Shown in pieces: positions 1-8,994 of a stretch of DNA of 64,000 nt. A program made the position numbers and the translations under genes. The notes under the pieces were generated by a model. That model was given only the letters and a program-made list of their open reading frames with translations, was not told where the DNA came from and searched no databases. Origin of the DNA: Azoarcus sp. (GTDB lineage: Bacteria > Pseudomonadota > Gammaproteobacteria > Burkholderiales > Rhodocyclaceae); contig JAISPJ010000072.1 of the NCBI GenBank assembly GCA_031274995.1, forward strand, positions 1 through 64,000. The letters are read 5' to 3'. Each line of letters begins with the position of its first letter. The stretch's first letter is position 1.

Positions 1-1
1 T

Positions 2-1039
2 GCCTCGATCCAGGTCAACGATGGCATGATCGACCGCGCAATCGATGTCGTTGCCGGCAACAACAGCCTCACACTCGACCAACTGCGTACCGCCGTCACG
101 AGCGGCGGTATTTCGTGGAGCAAATACCGCGAGGAAGTGCGTACCGAACTGACGCTTGGCCGCCTGCGCGAAATCGAAGTGGACAACAAGGTGGCTGTGA
201 GCGATGCCGAAGTCACCAATTTCATCAGAAACCACCCCGAAGCCATTTTGGGCACGGAATATCGCGTGGCCCACATCCTGTTGCGCATCCCGGAAAACAT
301 GGATGAGAAAAAACTGAAAGACCTTCGGGCGCGCGCGGACAAGGTGCTGTCGCGCCTGCGTGTCGGCGAAGATTTTGCCAGGATTGCGGTGGACAGCTCG
401 GATGCGTCCGACAACGTCAAAGGCGGGGAACTTGGATGGCTCGACCGCGAGCGCTTGCCCGGTTTTTATGCTGATGTTGTGAGCAAACTCAAGCCCGGAG
501 AAATTTCTCCGCCGCTGCAAAGCGGCGCAGGGCTGCACATCATCAAGCTGCTGGGCAAACGGGAAAGGAACAATCCTGCCGCTCAGACGATCGAGCAGAC
601 CCATGCCCGGCACATCCTGCTCAAGATATCCGAACTGCTTTCCGATACCGAAGCCCAGACAAGGCTCAACGCCCTGCGCGAGCGCATTGTCAATGGCGCT
701 GATTTTGCCGAATTGGCCAAGGCCAGTTCGACCGACCTTTCCGCTGCGCGCGGAGGCGATCTCGGCTGGGTGAATCCGGGCGATACCGTGCCGGAATTTG
801 AAAAAGCCATGAACGCGCTTGCGCCAAATCAGGTCAGTGAACCGGTACGCTCGTTTTTTGGCTGGCATCTTATCCAGGTGCTCGAACGCAGAAAGCAGAA
901 CATGGGTGATGAATACCGCCGCAACATCGCGCGGGGCATCCTGCGACAACGCAAGGCCGAAGAAGCCTATGAAGACTGGTTGCGTCAGTTGCGCGATGAA
1001 GCCTACGTCGAATACAAATTGGAAGACGCACATGAATAA
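2..1039 (+). CDS. surA: Periplasmic chaperone/peptidyl-prolyl isomerase SurA (5' truncated by window edge)
   Basis: SurA escorts unfolded outer-membrane proteins across the periplasm to the BAM complex. The frame is open from base 2, so the signal peptide and early N-terminal domain lie outside the window; the first ATG at 26 is internal. Two parvulin-type PPIase domains are visible, each opening with a histidine-rich strand (YRVAHILLRI; THARHILLKI) and containing a GGELGWL or GGDLGWV motif and a GLHII or GWHLI strand. The C-terminal helix (YEDWLRQLRDEAYVEYKL) is typical of SurA. The stop overlaps the pdxA start by 8 bp, the usual surA-pdxA-rsmA arrangement, in which lptD would be expected just upstream. 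Confidence 0.95.
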   Translation, partial: ASIQVNDGMIDRAIDVVAGNNSLTLDQLRTAVTSGGISWSKYREEVRTELTLGRLREIEVDNKVAVSDAEVTNFIRNHPEAILGTEYRVAHILLRIPENMDEKKLKDLRARADKVLSRLRVGEDFARIAVDSSDASDNVKGGELGWLDRERLPGFYADVVSKLKPGEISPPLQSGAGLHIIKLLGKRERNNPAAQTIEQTHARHILLKISELLSDTEAQTRLNALRERIVNGADFAELAKASSTDLSAARGGDLGWVNPGDTVPEFEKAMNALAPNQVSEPVRSFFGWHLIQVLERRKQNMGDEYRRNIARGILRQRKAEEAYEDWLRQLRDEAYVEYKLEDAHE

Positions 1040-2036
1040 CGTCATTGAACCGTTCCTGCCCGTGTTGGCAGTGACGAGCGGAGAACCTTCCGGGGTTGGG
1101 CCAGAGTTGTGCGCACGGTTGTCCGAGCGCAAATGGGCGGCACATCTGGTGGTGCTTGGCGATGCAGAACTGATCGAAGAGCGGCTGGATCGCGCGGGCC
1201 ACGCCCTGGTGGTGCGTCCCTGGCAGCCGGGCATGAAACCCGAGGCCGGGGTGTTTGACGTGCTCCATTTTTCGCTTGCCTGTCCGGCGCTTGCCGGTGT
1301 ACCCAACCCGAAAAACGCTGCCTATGTGCTGAGTATTCTGGATTGTGCGCTGGAAGGCTGCGCGCGGGGTATGTTTGACGGCATGGTGACTGCGCCGGTG
1401 CACAAGGGAGTGATTTGCGATGCCGGAGTGCCATTTTTCGGCCATACAGAATACCTTGCCGCCAAGACACACACACCGCAGGTCGTGATGATGCTGGTCG
1501 GCGGCGGCATGCGCGTGGCGCTGGCCACCACACACCTGCCGCTTGCCGATGTCTCGAAAGCGTTGTCCCAGGATCGGCTCGCACGCACGCTCGAAATCCT
1601 TCATCATGATCTCGGCGCCAGATTCGGCCTGCCCCAGCCGCGCATCCTGGTGGCCGGTTTCAACCCCCATGCAGGGGAGGGCGGGCACATCGGGCGTGAA
1701 GAGATCGATATCATCATTCCGGTACTCGAATGCCTGCGCGCAAAAGGGATGAACCTCCTCGGGCCGTTGCCTGCCGACACCTTGTTTACGCCGCGCAATC
1801 TGCGGGAAGCTGACGCGGTGCTGGCGATGTACCACGATCAGGGCTTGCCGGTGTTCAAACACGCCAGCTTTGGCAGCGGAGTCAACGTCACGCTGGGCTT
1901 GCCCTTCATCCGCACCTCGGTCGACCACGGCACTGCATTTGACTTGGCCGGTTCCGGGAAAGCCGATCCCGGCAGCCTGTTCGCGGCGGTTGAACTGGCC
2001 ATCGGCATGGTGAAGGCGGGACAGCGGCGAACATGA
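1032..2036 (+). CDS. pdxA: 4-hydroxythreonine-4-phosphate dehydrogenase PdxA
   Basis: PdxA is a cytosolic, NAD-dependent enzyme of pyridoxal 5'-phosphate synthesis that oxidises 4-phosphohydroxy-L-threonine. The 334-residue product starts with the family signature TSGEPSGVGPEL. It contains the metal-binding histidine segments FFGHTEYLA and GFNPHAGEGG and the C-terminal YHDQGLPVFKH and RTSVDHGTAFDLAG motifs. A frame extension to 819 exists, but ATG 1032 inside the surA end matches normal PdxA length. Its stop overlaps the rsmA ATG by 4 bp (ATGA), suggesting translational coupling. Confidence 0.96.
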   Translation: MNNVIEPFLPVLAVTSGEPSGVGPELCARLSERKWAAHLVVLGDAELIEERLDRAGHALVVRPWQPGMKPEAGVFDVLHFSLACPALAGVPNPKNAAYVLSILDCALEGCARGMFDGMVTAPVHKGVICDAGVPFFGHTEYLAAKTHTPQVVMMLVGGGMRVALATTHLPLADVSKALSQDRLARTLEILHHDLGARFGLPQPRILVAGFNPHAGEGGHIGREEIDIIIPVLECLRAKGMNLLGPLPADTLFTPRNLREADAVLAMYHDQGLPVFKHASFGSGVNVTLGLPFIRTSVDHGTAFDLAGSGKADPGSLFAAVELAIGMVKAGQRRT

Positions 2037-2830
2037 GCTTCGATGCGCGCCCGGGCGTGCACGTTGCCCGCCGCCGCTTCGGACAGAACTTTCTTGCCTC
2101 TGCCGGCATCGTCAGCCGCATCGTTGCGGCCATCCGTCCCCAGGCGGGCGAGAACATGGTCGAGATCGGCCCCGGCCTCGGCGCATTGACCAAGCCCTTG
2201 CTCGAACACCTCGGGCATTTGCATGTGATCGAAATCGACCGTGACCTCATCGCCCGCTTGCGGGAATGTCACGATCCCGGATGTTTGGCGATTCACGAAG
2301 GCGATGCGCTGAAATTCGACTTTGGCGCGTTATGCACGGAAGAAAAAGCCTCGTTGCGCGTGGTGGGCAACTTGCCCTACAACATTTCGACCCCTCTGCT
2401 TTTTCACCTTTGCGATTTTATGCCCCGGCTTCGGGATGGTCATTTCATGCTGCAAAAGGAAGTCGTCGCGCGCATGGTGGCAGTGCCGGATACTGCCGAA
2501 TATGGACGCTTGTCGGTGATGTTGCAATATCGTTTCCAGATGGAGCGGCTGTTCGACGTGCCCCCCGGCGCGTTTCGCCCTGCGCCCAAGGTAACGTCGA
2601 GCGTCGTGCGCATGATCCCGTTACCTGCCGGGACGTATGACGTGCATGACGAAACCCGGTTTTCCCGCATCGTTGCCGCAGCCTTCGCGCAACGCCGCAA
2701 GACCCTGAGAAATACCCTGCGGGACTTTCTCGATGAAACCGGCCTCAAAGCGCTCGGCCTCGATCCGGGCCTGCGCGGAGAACGGCTGTCGGTGGCCGAT
2801 TTTGTGGCGATTGCGAATGCTTGCCAATAA
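2033..2830 (+). CDS. rsmA: 16S rRNA (adenine1518-N6/adenine1519-N6) dimethyltransferase RsmA/KsgA
   Basis: RsmA dimethylates two adjacent adenosines in the 3'-terminal hairpin of 16S rRNA late in 30S assembly. The 265-residue product has the family start RRRFGQNFL, SAM-binding motif I (VEIGPGLGALT), the acidic motif VIEIDRDL, the catalytic NLPYNIS motif and the C-terminal FAQRRKTLRNTL. It is the last gene of surA-pdxA-rsmA. Downstream sequence turns abruptly AT-rich. Confidence 0.97.
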   Translation: MSFDARPGVHVARRRFGQNFLASAGIVSRIVAAIRPQAGENMVEIGPGLGALTKPLLEHLGHLHVIEIDRDLIARLRECHDPGCLAIHEGDALKFDFGALCTEEKASLRVVGNLPYNISTPLLFHLCDFMPRLRDGHFMLQKEVVARMVAVPDTAEYGRLSVMLQYRFQMERLFDVPPGAFRPAPKVTSSVVRMIPLPAGTYDVHDETRFSRIVAAAFAQRRKTLRNTLRDFLDETGLKALGLDPGLRGERLSVADFVAIANACQ

Positions 2831-2988
2831 GGCGAAAACCGGCGAAATATATACAATTAAATAACCAAAAAGAATACGCATTGATATTTATATTTTTCTT
2901 CATATTTTGGTTGATTTTTATTTTTTTGCAGTGGTACTATCCACACTATCATTTCAACTATTTTGTCAACCAACGATATGGAGTCTCC

Positions 2989-3069
2989 ATGAAAAAAGTC
3001 ACACTAACGGGTAGTTTTGTTGCGCTTACCCTGTTTTCCGTAAGTGCTGCCAATACGGCTTCCGTCTAA
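2989..3069 (+). CDS. Tiny ORF that is essentially only a signal peptide
   Basis: A 26-codon ORF (starts MKKVTLTGSFVALTLF, ends AANTASV) is preceded by GGAG at 2980-2983, a good ribosome-binding distance. The product is a positively charged N-terminus, a hydrophobic core and an AxA-like end, then a stop. It ends 28 bp before the start of the PEP-CTERM gene, which has its own signal peptide. It could be a decayed 5' end of an older secreted-protein gene, a translated leader, or chance. No function is assigned. Confidence 0.3.
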   Translation: MKKVTLTGSFVALTLFSVSAANTASV

Positions 3070-3097
3070 TATTTCTTTTATTTTTTCGGAGAAAATT

Positions 3098-3865
3098 ATG
3101 CATTTGACTACCATGAAGTCAATTTGCGCTGTTGCGCTACTAGGAGTCGCCAGCGTCGGAGCGAACGCCAATGTCATTCGCGTCACAGAGAGTAATTTCC
3201 TAGCAGGCTCTGGCATGATCACCTTCAGCGAGTTTTCTGTTGGCACTAGGAATCCTGTGTATTCGCCAGCCCAATATGGCGGGGAATCGGATTATCCCAC
3301 CGTCAGTTTTGGAGGATATTTCCTGGGGCAGAGCCTGAGCACGACGCCATCCATCGATTGTCCCGGCGCGGCTGCGACTGCTTGCATTGTCGGAACACCA
3401 ATCGGTCCCTTGAGTCTCGATCCGAATTCTCCTTTCACGTACATTTCGAAAGATGGTGCCGCCCCGAACAGCCCCGTCCTGTCTGGCTCGCCACAGTTCG
3501 ACGGCCCTATCGCCATCCTGTTCGACGTGGACGTTGCTGCTGTCGGTTTCGACGCGGGATATTTCGATGCAATAGGCAGCACGGGCATTACCGCATTCGC
3601 GCGAGATGGAACGATTCTCGGCACGGTAGTGAATAGAGGACTCGGCATTGAATTTCTAGGTCTTGTCACCGCCGATCAGAGCGAGACGATCGCGGGGGTT
3701 TTCCTCAATCTCGTTGGTCCAGAGCCATCCGGGTTCGCCATCGACAGTCTGCGTTTCGGGTACAGAGATGCAATCCTTGCTCCCGAACCCGAAACCTACG
3801 CAATGCTTTTGGCAGGTCTCGGCGTTGTGGGCGTGATTGCGAGGCGCCGCCGCCGTCAGGGGTGA
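3098..3865 (+). CDS. Secreted PEP-CTERM sorting domain protein
   Basis: The 255-residue protein has an N-terminal signal peptide (ends near GVASVGANA), an uncharacterised extracellular body, and a C-terminal sorting signal: PEPETYAMLLAGLGVVG followed by an arginine-rich tail. PEP-CTERM proteins are cleaved and anchored or released by exosortase in exopolysaccharide-forming Gram-negatives; no exosortase gene lies in this window. ATG 3098 is chosen because GGAGAA sits at 3088-3093 and it gives a clean signal peptide. A perfect terminator hairpin follows. A second PEP-CTERM gene lies at 37785-38342. Confidence 0.85.
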   Translation: MHLTTMKSICAVALLGVASVGANANVIRVTESNFLAGSGMITFSEFSVGTRNPVYSPAQYGGESDYPTVSFGGYFLGQSLSTTPSIDCPGAAATACIVGTPIGPLSLDPNSPFTYISKDGAAPNSPVLSGSPQFDGPIAILFDVDVAAVGFDAGYFDAIGSTGITAFARDGTILGTVVNRGLGIEFLGLVTADQSETIAGVFLNLVGPEPSGFAIDSLRFGYRDAILAPEPETYAMLLAGLGVVGVIARRRRRQG

Positions 3866-3892
3866 GCTTTCAGTTTTTCTCCCGAAGAGGGA

Positions 3893-3926
3893 AACAAAAA
3901 TGGGGACGTAAGTCCCCATTTTTGTT
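3893..3926. terminator. Rho-independent terminator, likely bidirectional
   Basis: Perfect inverted repeat: a 15-base arm at 3893-3907 (AACAAAAATGGGGAC) and its exact complement at 3912-3926, separated by the 4-base loop GTAA. The GC core is flanked by A5 and T5 on either side, so it can end the PEP-CTERM transcript on + and the valS transcript on -. Confidence 0.85.
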
Positions 3927-3970
3927 CTGCGCGGAGCCGTTGGCTGTAGTCGCAGAATCCAAAGCTGTTA

Positions 3971-4017
3971 CTCCCTCCGTCACGCCTTCGGCGTGCCGCC
4001 TCCCTCGGGAGGGAGGC
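3971..4017. repeat. Double-hairpin palindromic repeat (copy 1, intergenic)
   Basis: Two adjacent hairpins: CACGCC-TTC-GGCGTG at 3981-3995, and GCCTCCCTC (3998-4006) paired with GAGGGAGGC (4009-4017). The layout of a CTCCC-type lead, a small TTC-loop hairpin and a larger pyrimidine/purine hairpin matches the elements inside hrpA at 13819-13865 and, in reduced form, 16201-16230. It lies just 3' of valS. Confidence 0.6.
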
Positions 4018-4022
4018 TTTGT

Positions 4023-6965
4023 TCAACCTCCCAACCGCGCCAGTTGAGGCCGCAGTTTGTCCAGCGCCGCCTGAAAGGAGGCCAGCCGCTCGCGTTCCTG
4101 CGCCACGACCGCCGATGGGGCGCGGTCGACAAAGCTGGCGTTGCCGAGTTTGTTTTGTGCTTTGATGGCCTCGGCTTCGAGGCGGGCAATCTCCTTGCCC
4201 AGGCGGCCACGTTCGGCTTCGATGTCGATTTCGATCTTGAGCATCAGCCGCGCTTCTCCAACGAGCGCCACGGGGGCGAGGGTTTTTTCGTCGATTTCAT
4301 CCACGAAATCAATCCCGGAGAGTTTGGCAAGCCCGGCAAGGATCGGCGCGAAAAGCCGCAAGGCGGCTTTGTCCGTGCCTCCGGCGATGACGAGCGGGAG
4401 CCTCTGCGCCGGGGAGATGTTCATTTCTCCGCGCAAGTTGCGGCAGGCGTGGGTGAGCGCCTTGAGCTCATTCATTTGGGCTTCGGCGGCTTCGTCGATC
4501 TTCGAGGGATCGGCTTCGTGGGCGCGGGCAAGCATGATGCTTTCCCCGTTTTTCTGCCCGGCCAGCGGGGCAACGGTTTGCCAGAGTTCTTCAGTGATGA
4601 AGGGAATGATCGGGTGCGCGAGGCGCAGCAAGGCTTCCAGGGTATGTGCGAGCGTATGGCGGGCGGCCTCCGCTTGCGTGCCTTCAGTGGCCATTTCGAT
4701 TTTTGCGATTTCCAGATACCAGTCACAGAATTCGTCCCAGATGAACCGGTAAAGCGCATGCGCGAGCAGGTCGAAACGGTATTCGGCGAAGTGTTGGGCG
4801 ACTTCTTTCGATAGCTTCTGGAGAAGGCTGATGATCCAGCGGTCGGCAAAGGAGAGCGCGGCAGGCGCCGGGGCGGAGAGGGGAGGGCGCCCTTTGCAGT
4901 TCATCAACACGAAGCGGGCGGCGTTCCAGAGCTTGTTGCAGAAATTGCGGTAGCCCTCGCAACGGCTGAGGTCGAACTTGATGTCGCGGCCCGGCGAGGC
5001 GAGCGAGGCGAAAGTAAAGCGCAGGGCGTCCGCGCCAAAGGCAGCGATGCCTCCGGGGAATTCCTTGCGGGTGCGTTTTTCGATGTTCGCCTTCTGCTTG
5101 GGGTTCATGAGGCCGAAGGTGCGCTTCTCGATCAGCGCGTCGATGCCGATGCCGTCGATGAGGTCGATCGGGTCGAGCACGTTGCCCTTGGATTTGCTCA
5201 TTTTCTGGCCTTCCGCGTCGCGGATGAGGCCGTGCACGTAGACATGCCTGAAAGGAACCTTCCCGGTGATGTGTTTTGTCATCATCACCATGCGGGCGAC
5301 CCAGAAAAAGATGATGTCGAAGCCGGTGACAAGCACCGAAGAGGGCAGGTAGAGATCGAGCGCCGGGTTTGAATGCTGCGGGTAGTCCGGCGTCCAGTCG
5401 AGCGTGGAAAAAGGCCACAGGGCGGAGGAATACCAAGTGTCCAGGACATCGGGGTCGCGCGTAAGCCCGAACCTGCGGATGTCTTCGCACTCCTGGACGG
5501 TTTTGCCGGAATAATTATTGAGAATAGTGAAGTAGTGGCGTTTGAGTTCCGGCGTACAGTCGAGACATCCGAGACATTTGCGGCCTGGAGCGTTTATGGC
5601 GATGTCAATCAGAACATTGAATTTCTGGTATGCGGTTTCCTCATTTTCTTCGACGTAAATGTTTCCCAGCATGTCATACCAGGCCGGAATCTGGTGGCCC
5701 CACCACAATTGCCGTGAAATGCACCAATCCTGGATGTTGTTGAGCCACCGGTTGTAAGTGTTGACCCAATTCTCGGGAAAGAAGCGGACTTCGCCGCTCG
5801 CCACAACGTCCAGCGCCTTCCGGGTGATGGATTGGCCGTCCGGGCCGGGCTTGGTCATGGCGACGAACCATTGATCGGTGAGCATGGGTTCCAGCACCGC
5901 GCCGGAGCGGTCGCCGCGCGGGACCTTGAGTTTGTGCTTTTCAACCTTCTCCAGAAGTCCCTGGGTTTCCAGGTCTGCGACGATTTTTTCGCGCGCGGCG
6001 AAACGATCCATCCCCCGATACGGTTTCGGCGCGTCAGTGTTGATGGCGGCGTCCAGCGTAAGAACGGAAATCATCGGCAGCCCGTGGCGCAGGCCGACGG
6101 CGTAGTCGTTGAAGTCATGCGCGGGCGTGACCTTGACGATGCCGGTTCCGAATTCGCGGTCGACGTATTCGTCGGCAATGACGGGAATTTCTCTGTCGCA
6201 CAGCGGCAGGCGTACCGATTTGCCAATCAGGCGCCGGTAGCGTTCATCCTCGGGATGCACCATCACGGCGGTATCGCCGAGCATGGTCTCGGGCCGCGTG
6301 GTGGCAACGGTGAGATGCCCGTCGCCATCGGCGAGCGGATAGCGGATATGCCAGAGAAAACCGTCTTCTTCCTCGTTTTCCACTTCGAGGTCAGAGACGG
6401 CGGTTTTGAGTTTCGGATCCCAGTTGACCAGACGTTTTCCACGATAAATCAAGCCTTCACGGAAAAGACGCACGAAGGTTTCCGTGACGATCCGGCTCAG
6501 TCCTTCGTCCATCGTGAAGCGTTCGCGCGTCCAGTCCGGGCTGCTGCCCATGCGGCGCATTTGCCGCGTGATGGCTCCGCCCGAGTACTTTTTCCACTCC
6601 TGGACTTTCTCGAGAAATTTTTCACGCCCCAAGTCATGCCGGGAGATGCCCTGGGAGTCGAGTTGGCGCTCCACCACGAGTTGCGTGGCGATGCCCGCGT
6701 GGTCGGTTCCCGGTTGCCACAGGGTGTTCATCCCGCGCATTCGGTAATAGCGCGTGAGCGCGTCCATCAGGGTCTGGTTAAAGCCGTGCCCCATGTGCAG
6801 CGTGCCGGTGACGTTGGGCGGCGGCAGCAGGACGCAGAAGGATTGATCTTTTGGTTTGGCAGTATCCAGCCCGGCGGCAAAGAAGTTGCGGGATTCCCAC
6901 TCACTGTAGAGACGGGATTCGATAGCTTGCGGCTCGTAGCTCTTGTCCAGTTCCATGATCGTCAA
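4023..6965 (-). CDS. valS: Valyl-tRNA synthetase
   Basis: ValS is a class I aminoacyl-tRNA synthetase that charges tRNA-Val and edits misactivated threonine. The 980-residue product shows the HIGH-type motif ([13 protein letters not shown], residues 48-60), the editing region ([13 protein letters not shown], about 222-234), and KMSKS (598-602), then an anticodon-binding domain and a C-terminal coiled coil ([20 protein letters not shown] onward). Start may be Met1 or Met4 (6956). Residues about 449-500 (5466-5621) are an extra segment of some 45 residues with Cys464, Cys467, Cys470 and Cys493, not present in the ValS sequences I recall. Confidence 0.97.
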   Translation of the reverse strand: MTIMELDKSYEPQAIESRLYSEWESRNFFAAGLDTAKPKDQSFCVLLPPPNVTGTLHMGHGFNQTLMDALTRYYRMRGMNTLWQPGTDHAGIATQLVVERQLDSQGISRHDLGREKFLEKVQEWKKYSGGAITRQMRRMGSSPDWTRERFTMDEGLSRIVTETFVRLFREGLIYRGKRLVNWDPKLKTAVSDLEVENEEEDGFLWHIRYPLADGDGHLTVATTRPETMLGDTAVMVHPEDERYRRLIGKSVRLPLCDREIPVIADEYVDREFGTGIVKVTPAHDFNDYAVGLRHGLPMISVLTLDAAINTDAPKPYRGMDRFAAREKIVADLETQGLLEKVEKHKLKVPRGDRSGAVLEPMLTDQWFVAMTKPGPDGQSITRKALDVVASGEVRFFPENWVNTYNRWLNNIQDWCISRQLWWGHQIPAWYDMLGNIYVEENEETAYQKFNVLIDIAINAPGRKCLGCLDCTPELKRHYFTILNNYSGKTVQECEDIRRFGLTRDPDVLDTWYSSALWPFSTLDWTPDYPQHSNPALDLYLPSSVLVTGFDIIFFWVARMVMMTKHITGKVPFRHVYVHGLIRDAEGQKMSKSKGNVLDPIDLIDGIGIDALIEKRTFGLMNPKQKANIEKRTRKEFPGGIAAFGADALRFTFASLASPGRDIKFDLSRCEGYRNFCNKLWNAARFVLMNCKGRPPLSAPAPAALSFADRWIISLLQKLSKEVAQHFAEYRFDLLAHALYRFIWDEFCDWYLEIAKIEMATEGTQAEAARHTLAHTLEALLRLAHPIIPFITEELWQTVAPLAGQKNGESIMLARAHEADPSKIDEAAEAQMNELKALTHACRNLRGEMNISPAQRLPLVIAGGTDKAALRLFAPILAGLAKLSGIDFVDEIDEKTLAPVALVGEARLMLKIEIDIEAERGRLGKEIARLEAEAIKAQNKLGNASFVDRAPSAVVAQERERLASFQAALDKLRPQLARLGG

Positions 6966-7141
6966 AGGGCTGGATGGAAAGTCAGGATTGTAGCCGATGT
7001 GTGTTGTTTCTCCCTGGACGGCTGGCGATAGCGCATGGAGAAAGCTGCGAATGGCTGGATTTCAATTTTGCCTGTTCTTTGATGTATGTGGATTTATGGC
7101 ACAATGAGCGCCCAATGGTTTCAAAGCACAAAGGAATTACG

Positions 7142-7810
7142 ATGAGATCTTCCATCGTTTCTTGCCTCGTAATTGCGATATCGGGTTTGTGCTTCTCGGG
7201 CTGCGCAACGGAAAGCCACCGGAGCCTGGCCGTCGAGCAGACGCAAAGTGCCGGGATGCCCTATAGCGGCGCGCGTTCGCCCATCGCGGTCGGTAAATTC
7301 GACAATCGTTCCAGCTTCATGCGCGGGCTTTTCTCGGATGGTGTGGATCGGTTGGGCAGTCAGGCCAAGACCATCCTCATTACTCACTTGCAGCAGACCA
7401 ACCGCTTCACCGTGCTCGACCGTGACAACATGGCCGAGGCGAAGCAGGAAGCCGATATTCGCGGGGAAGCCCAGGAATTGAAGGGCGCAGCGTATGTCGT
7501 CACCGGGGATGTGTCGGAATTTGGCCGCAAGGAAGTGGGCGACCGCCAGTTGTTCGGCATCCTGGGGCGCGGCAAAACGCAGGTCGCCTACGCCAAGGTC
7601 AGCCTTAATATCGTCGATATCCGCACCACCGAGGTCGTCCATTCGGTACAAGGCGCGGGCGAGTACGAACTTTCCAGCCGGGAAGTCATCGGCTTCGGCG
7701 GTACGTCCGGCTATGATTCTACCCTGAACGGCAAGGTGCTCGATCTGGCGATCCGCGAAGCCGTCGACCGTCTGACCGGCGCGATTGACAGCGGCGCGTG
7801 GAAGCCGTGA
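7142..7810 (+). CDS. CsgG-like outer-membrane lipoprotein
   Basis: A 222-residue lipoprotein with signal peptide and lipobox ending FSGC (Cys near residue 20). The mature part resembles the CsgG family (curli secretion channel and related lipoproteins), with typical segments PIAVGKFDNRS, RFTVLDRDNM and KGAAYVVTGDVSEFG. ATG 7142 is preferred over upstream in-frame starts because of the AAGGAA Shine-Dalgarno and signal peptide. It heads a three-gene lipoprotein operon with a DUF4810 and a DUF799 protein. By analogy to CsgG the trio may form or stabilise an envelope complex; no curlin genes are nearby, so the substrate is unknown. Confidence 0.8.
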   Translation: MRSSIVSCLVIAISGLCFSGCATESHRSLAVEQTQSAGMPYSGARSPIAVGKFDNRSSFMRGLFSDGVDRLGSQAKTILITHLQQTNRFTVLDRDNMAEAKQEADIRGEAQELKGAAYVVTGDVSEFGRKEVGDRQLFGILGRGKTQVAYAKVSLNIVDIRTTEVVHSVQGAGEYELSSREVIGFGGTSGYDSTLNGKVLDLAIREAVDRLTGAIDSGAWKP

Positions 7811-7815
7811 CAGAG

Positions 7816-8163
7816 ATGCGCCTTGCCTGCCGCATTTTACTGATCCTCGGTTTTGCTGCCTGCCTTTCAGGATGCGCGAGTCCGCCACAAACGCTTTATT
7901 CCTGGGGGAGTTATGAATCGCAGGTTTACGCGCACCTGAAGGGGGAGAACCGGGAGGCACAGATCGAGGCGTTGGAGCGGGATCAGGAAAAAATCGAGGC
8001 CAGCGGAAAGACCGCTCCGCCGGGTTTTTATGCGCATTTGGGTTTGCTGTACGCAGAGACCGGAAACGACGCGAAGGCCGTTGCCTGCTTCGGGACGGAA
8101 AAGGTACGTTTCCCGGAAGCGACCGTCTTTATGGATTTCCTTCTCAAAAAGTACGGGAAATAG
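7816..8163 (+). CDS. DUF4810-type small lipoprotein
   Basis: A 115-residue lipoprotein with signal peptide and lipobox LSGC, then a tetratricopeptide-like helical region (PPGFYAHLGLLYAETGNDAK). It resembles the DUF4810 lipoproteins that usually sit between CsgG-like and DUF799 genes. The start is ambiguous: GTG 7807 overlaps the upstream stop (GTGA), while ATG 7816 has GGAAG 11 bases upstream and gives the more compact signal peptide. Function unknown. Confidence 0.75.
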   Translation: MRLACRILLILGFAACLSGCASPPQTLYSWGSYESQVYAHLKGENREAQIEALERDQEKIEASGKTAPPGFYAHLGLLYAETGNDAKAVACFGTEKVRFPEATVFMDFLLKKYGK

Positions 8164-8175
8164 GCGTTTCGCATT

Positions 8176-8862
8176 ATGAATTCTTTATCCATTCCATTTT
8201 TTCCGGTAATTCGCGTTGCGCGTCATGTGGTGGTATCGGGAGCCGCGCTCCTGCTTTGCGCCTGCGCCACGCAGACGGCGCAACGCGACTACACTGCTTT
8301 CCGGGAAAGCCGCCCGCGCTCCATTCTGGTGATGCCGCCGGTCAACCAGTCCCCCGAGGTCAAGGCGACGGCGAGCTTTCTTGCCACTTCTACCAGGCCC
8401 TTGGCGGAGTCCGGGTATTACGTGATCCCGGTGGCCCTTTCGGACGAGATGCTCAAACAAAACGGCGTAACCGTTGCAGAGGAGGCGCACGCAATCGAAC
8501 TGGGCAAACTGCGCGAAATCTTCGGCGCGGACGCGGCCCTGTACGTCACGGTCACCCGCTTTGGCACGAGCTATCGCTTGGTAAACAGCGTGGTGGAGGC
8601 CGCAGCTTCAGCAAGGCTCGTCGACATCAGGACCGCCCAGGAATTATGGTCCGGCACTGCCGTTGTGGCGCTTGGGAACGATAACAGCGGTGGCGGAGGT
8701 CTCATCGGCGCACTGGTAAGCGCGGTCGTCAATCAGATCATCAATACCGTTTCGGACAAATCGCACGACGCGGCCAGGATGGCGAATTATCAGATGCTTT
8801 CAGCCGGACGCCAGGACAGCATCCTGTTCGGGCCGTATCATCCCAAGTCTGGAACGGACTGA
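8176..8862 (+). CDS. DUF799 (GNA1162-like) outer-membrane lipoprotein
   Basis: A 228-residue lipoprotein: hydrophobic leader, lipobox ending LLCAC, then a domain with RSILVMPPVNQSPEVKATAS and YYVIPVALSDEM, characteristic of DUF799/GNA1162 proteins of Neisseria and other betaproteobacteria. GNA1162 has a structure related to TolB/CsgG N-terminal folds. It begins 12 bp after the DUF4810 gene and completes the lipoprotein trio. The role is inferred only as envelope-associated. Confidence 0.8.
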   Translation: MNSLSIPFFPVIRVARHVVVSGAALLLCACATQTAQRDYTAFRESRPRSILVMPPVNQSPEVKATASFLATSTRPLAESGYYVIPVALSDEMLKQNGVTVAEEAHAIELGKLREIFGADAALYVTVTRFGTSYRLVNSVVEAAASARLVDIRTAQELWSGTAVVALGNDNSGGGGLIGALVSAVVNQIINTVSDKSHDAARMANYQMLSAGRQDSILFGPYHPKSGTD

Positions 8863-8900
8863 ACGCGGATTTTCAGAAAAATAACCCGTATAACCCGCCC

Positions 8901-8932
8901 AGGCTGGGGCGTGCGTCGCAAACCCCAACGTA
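8901..8932. repeat. Short palindromic repeat, copy A (left flank of AT-rich islet)
   Basis: AGGCTGGGGC then 10 variable bases then AACCCCAACG: an imperfect inverted repeat related to the element at 12630-12660 (AGGTTGGGCG ... AATCCCGACG). Loose similarity continues about 50 bp beyond both. The copies bracket a 3.7-kb lower-GC segment. The 130-bp gap between the DUF799 gene and the cytochrome gene holds nothing else visible. Confidence 0.45.
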
Positions 8933-8994
8933 TGGAAGCAGGGCAGGATGATGGTGTCGGGGTTGCAATCTCACCCCGGCCCATGAGACCTGCA

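Noticed and set aside
870..1928. A 352-codon reverse-strand ORF
   Set aside because: Antisense to pdxA with no recognisable domain.
5832..7031. A 399-codon forward ORF
   Set aside because: Antisense to valS, which has all catalytic motifs; composition typical of a shadow frame.
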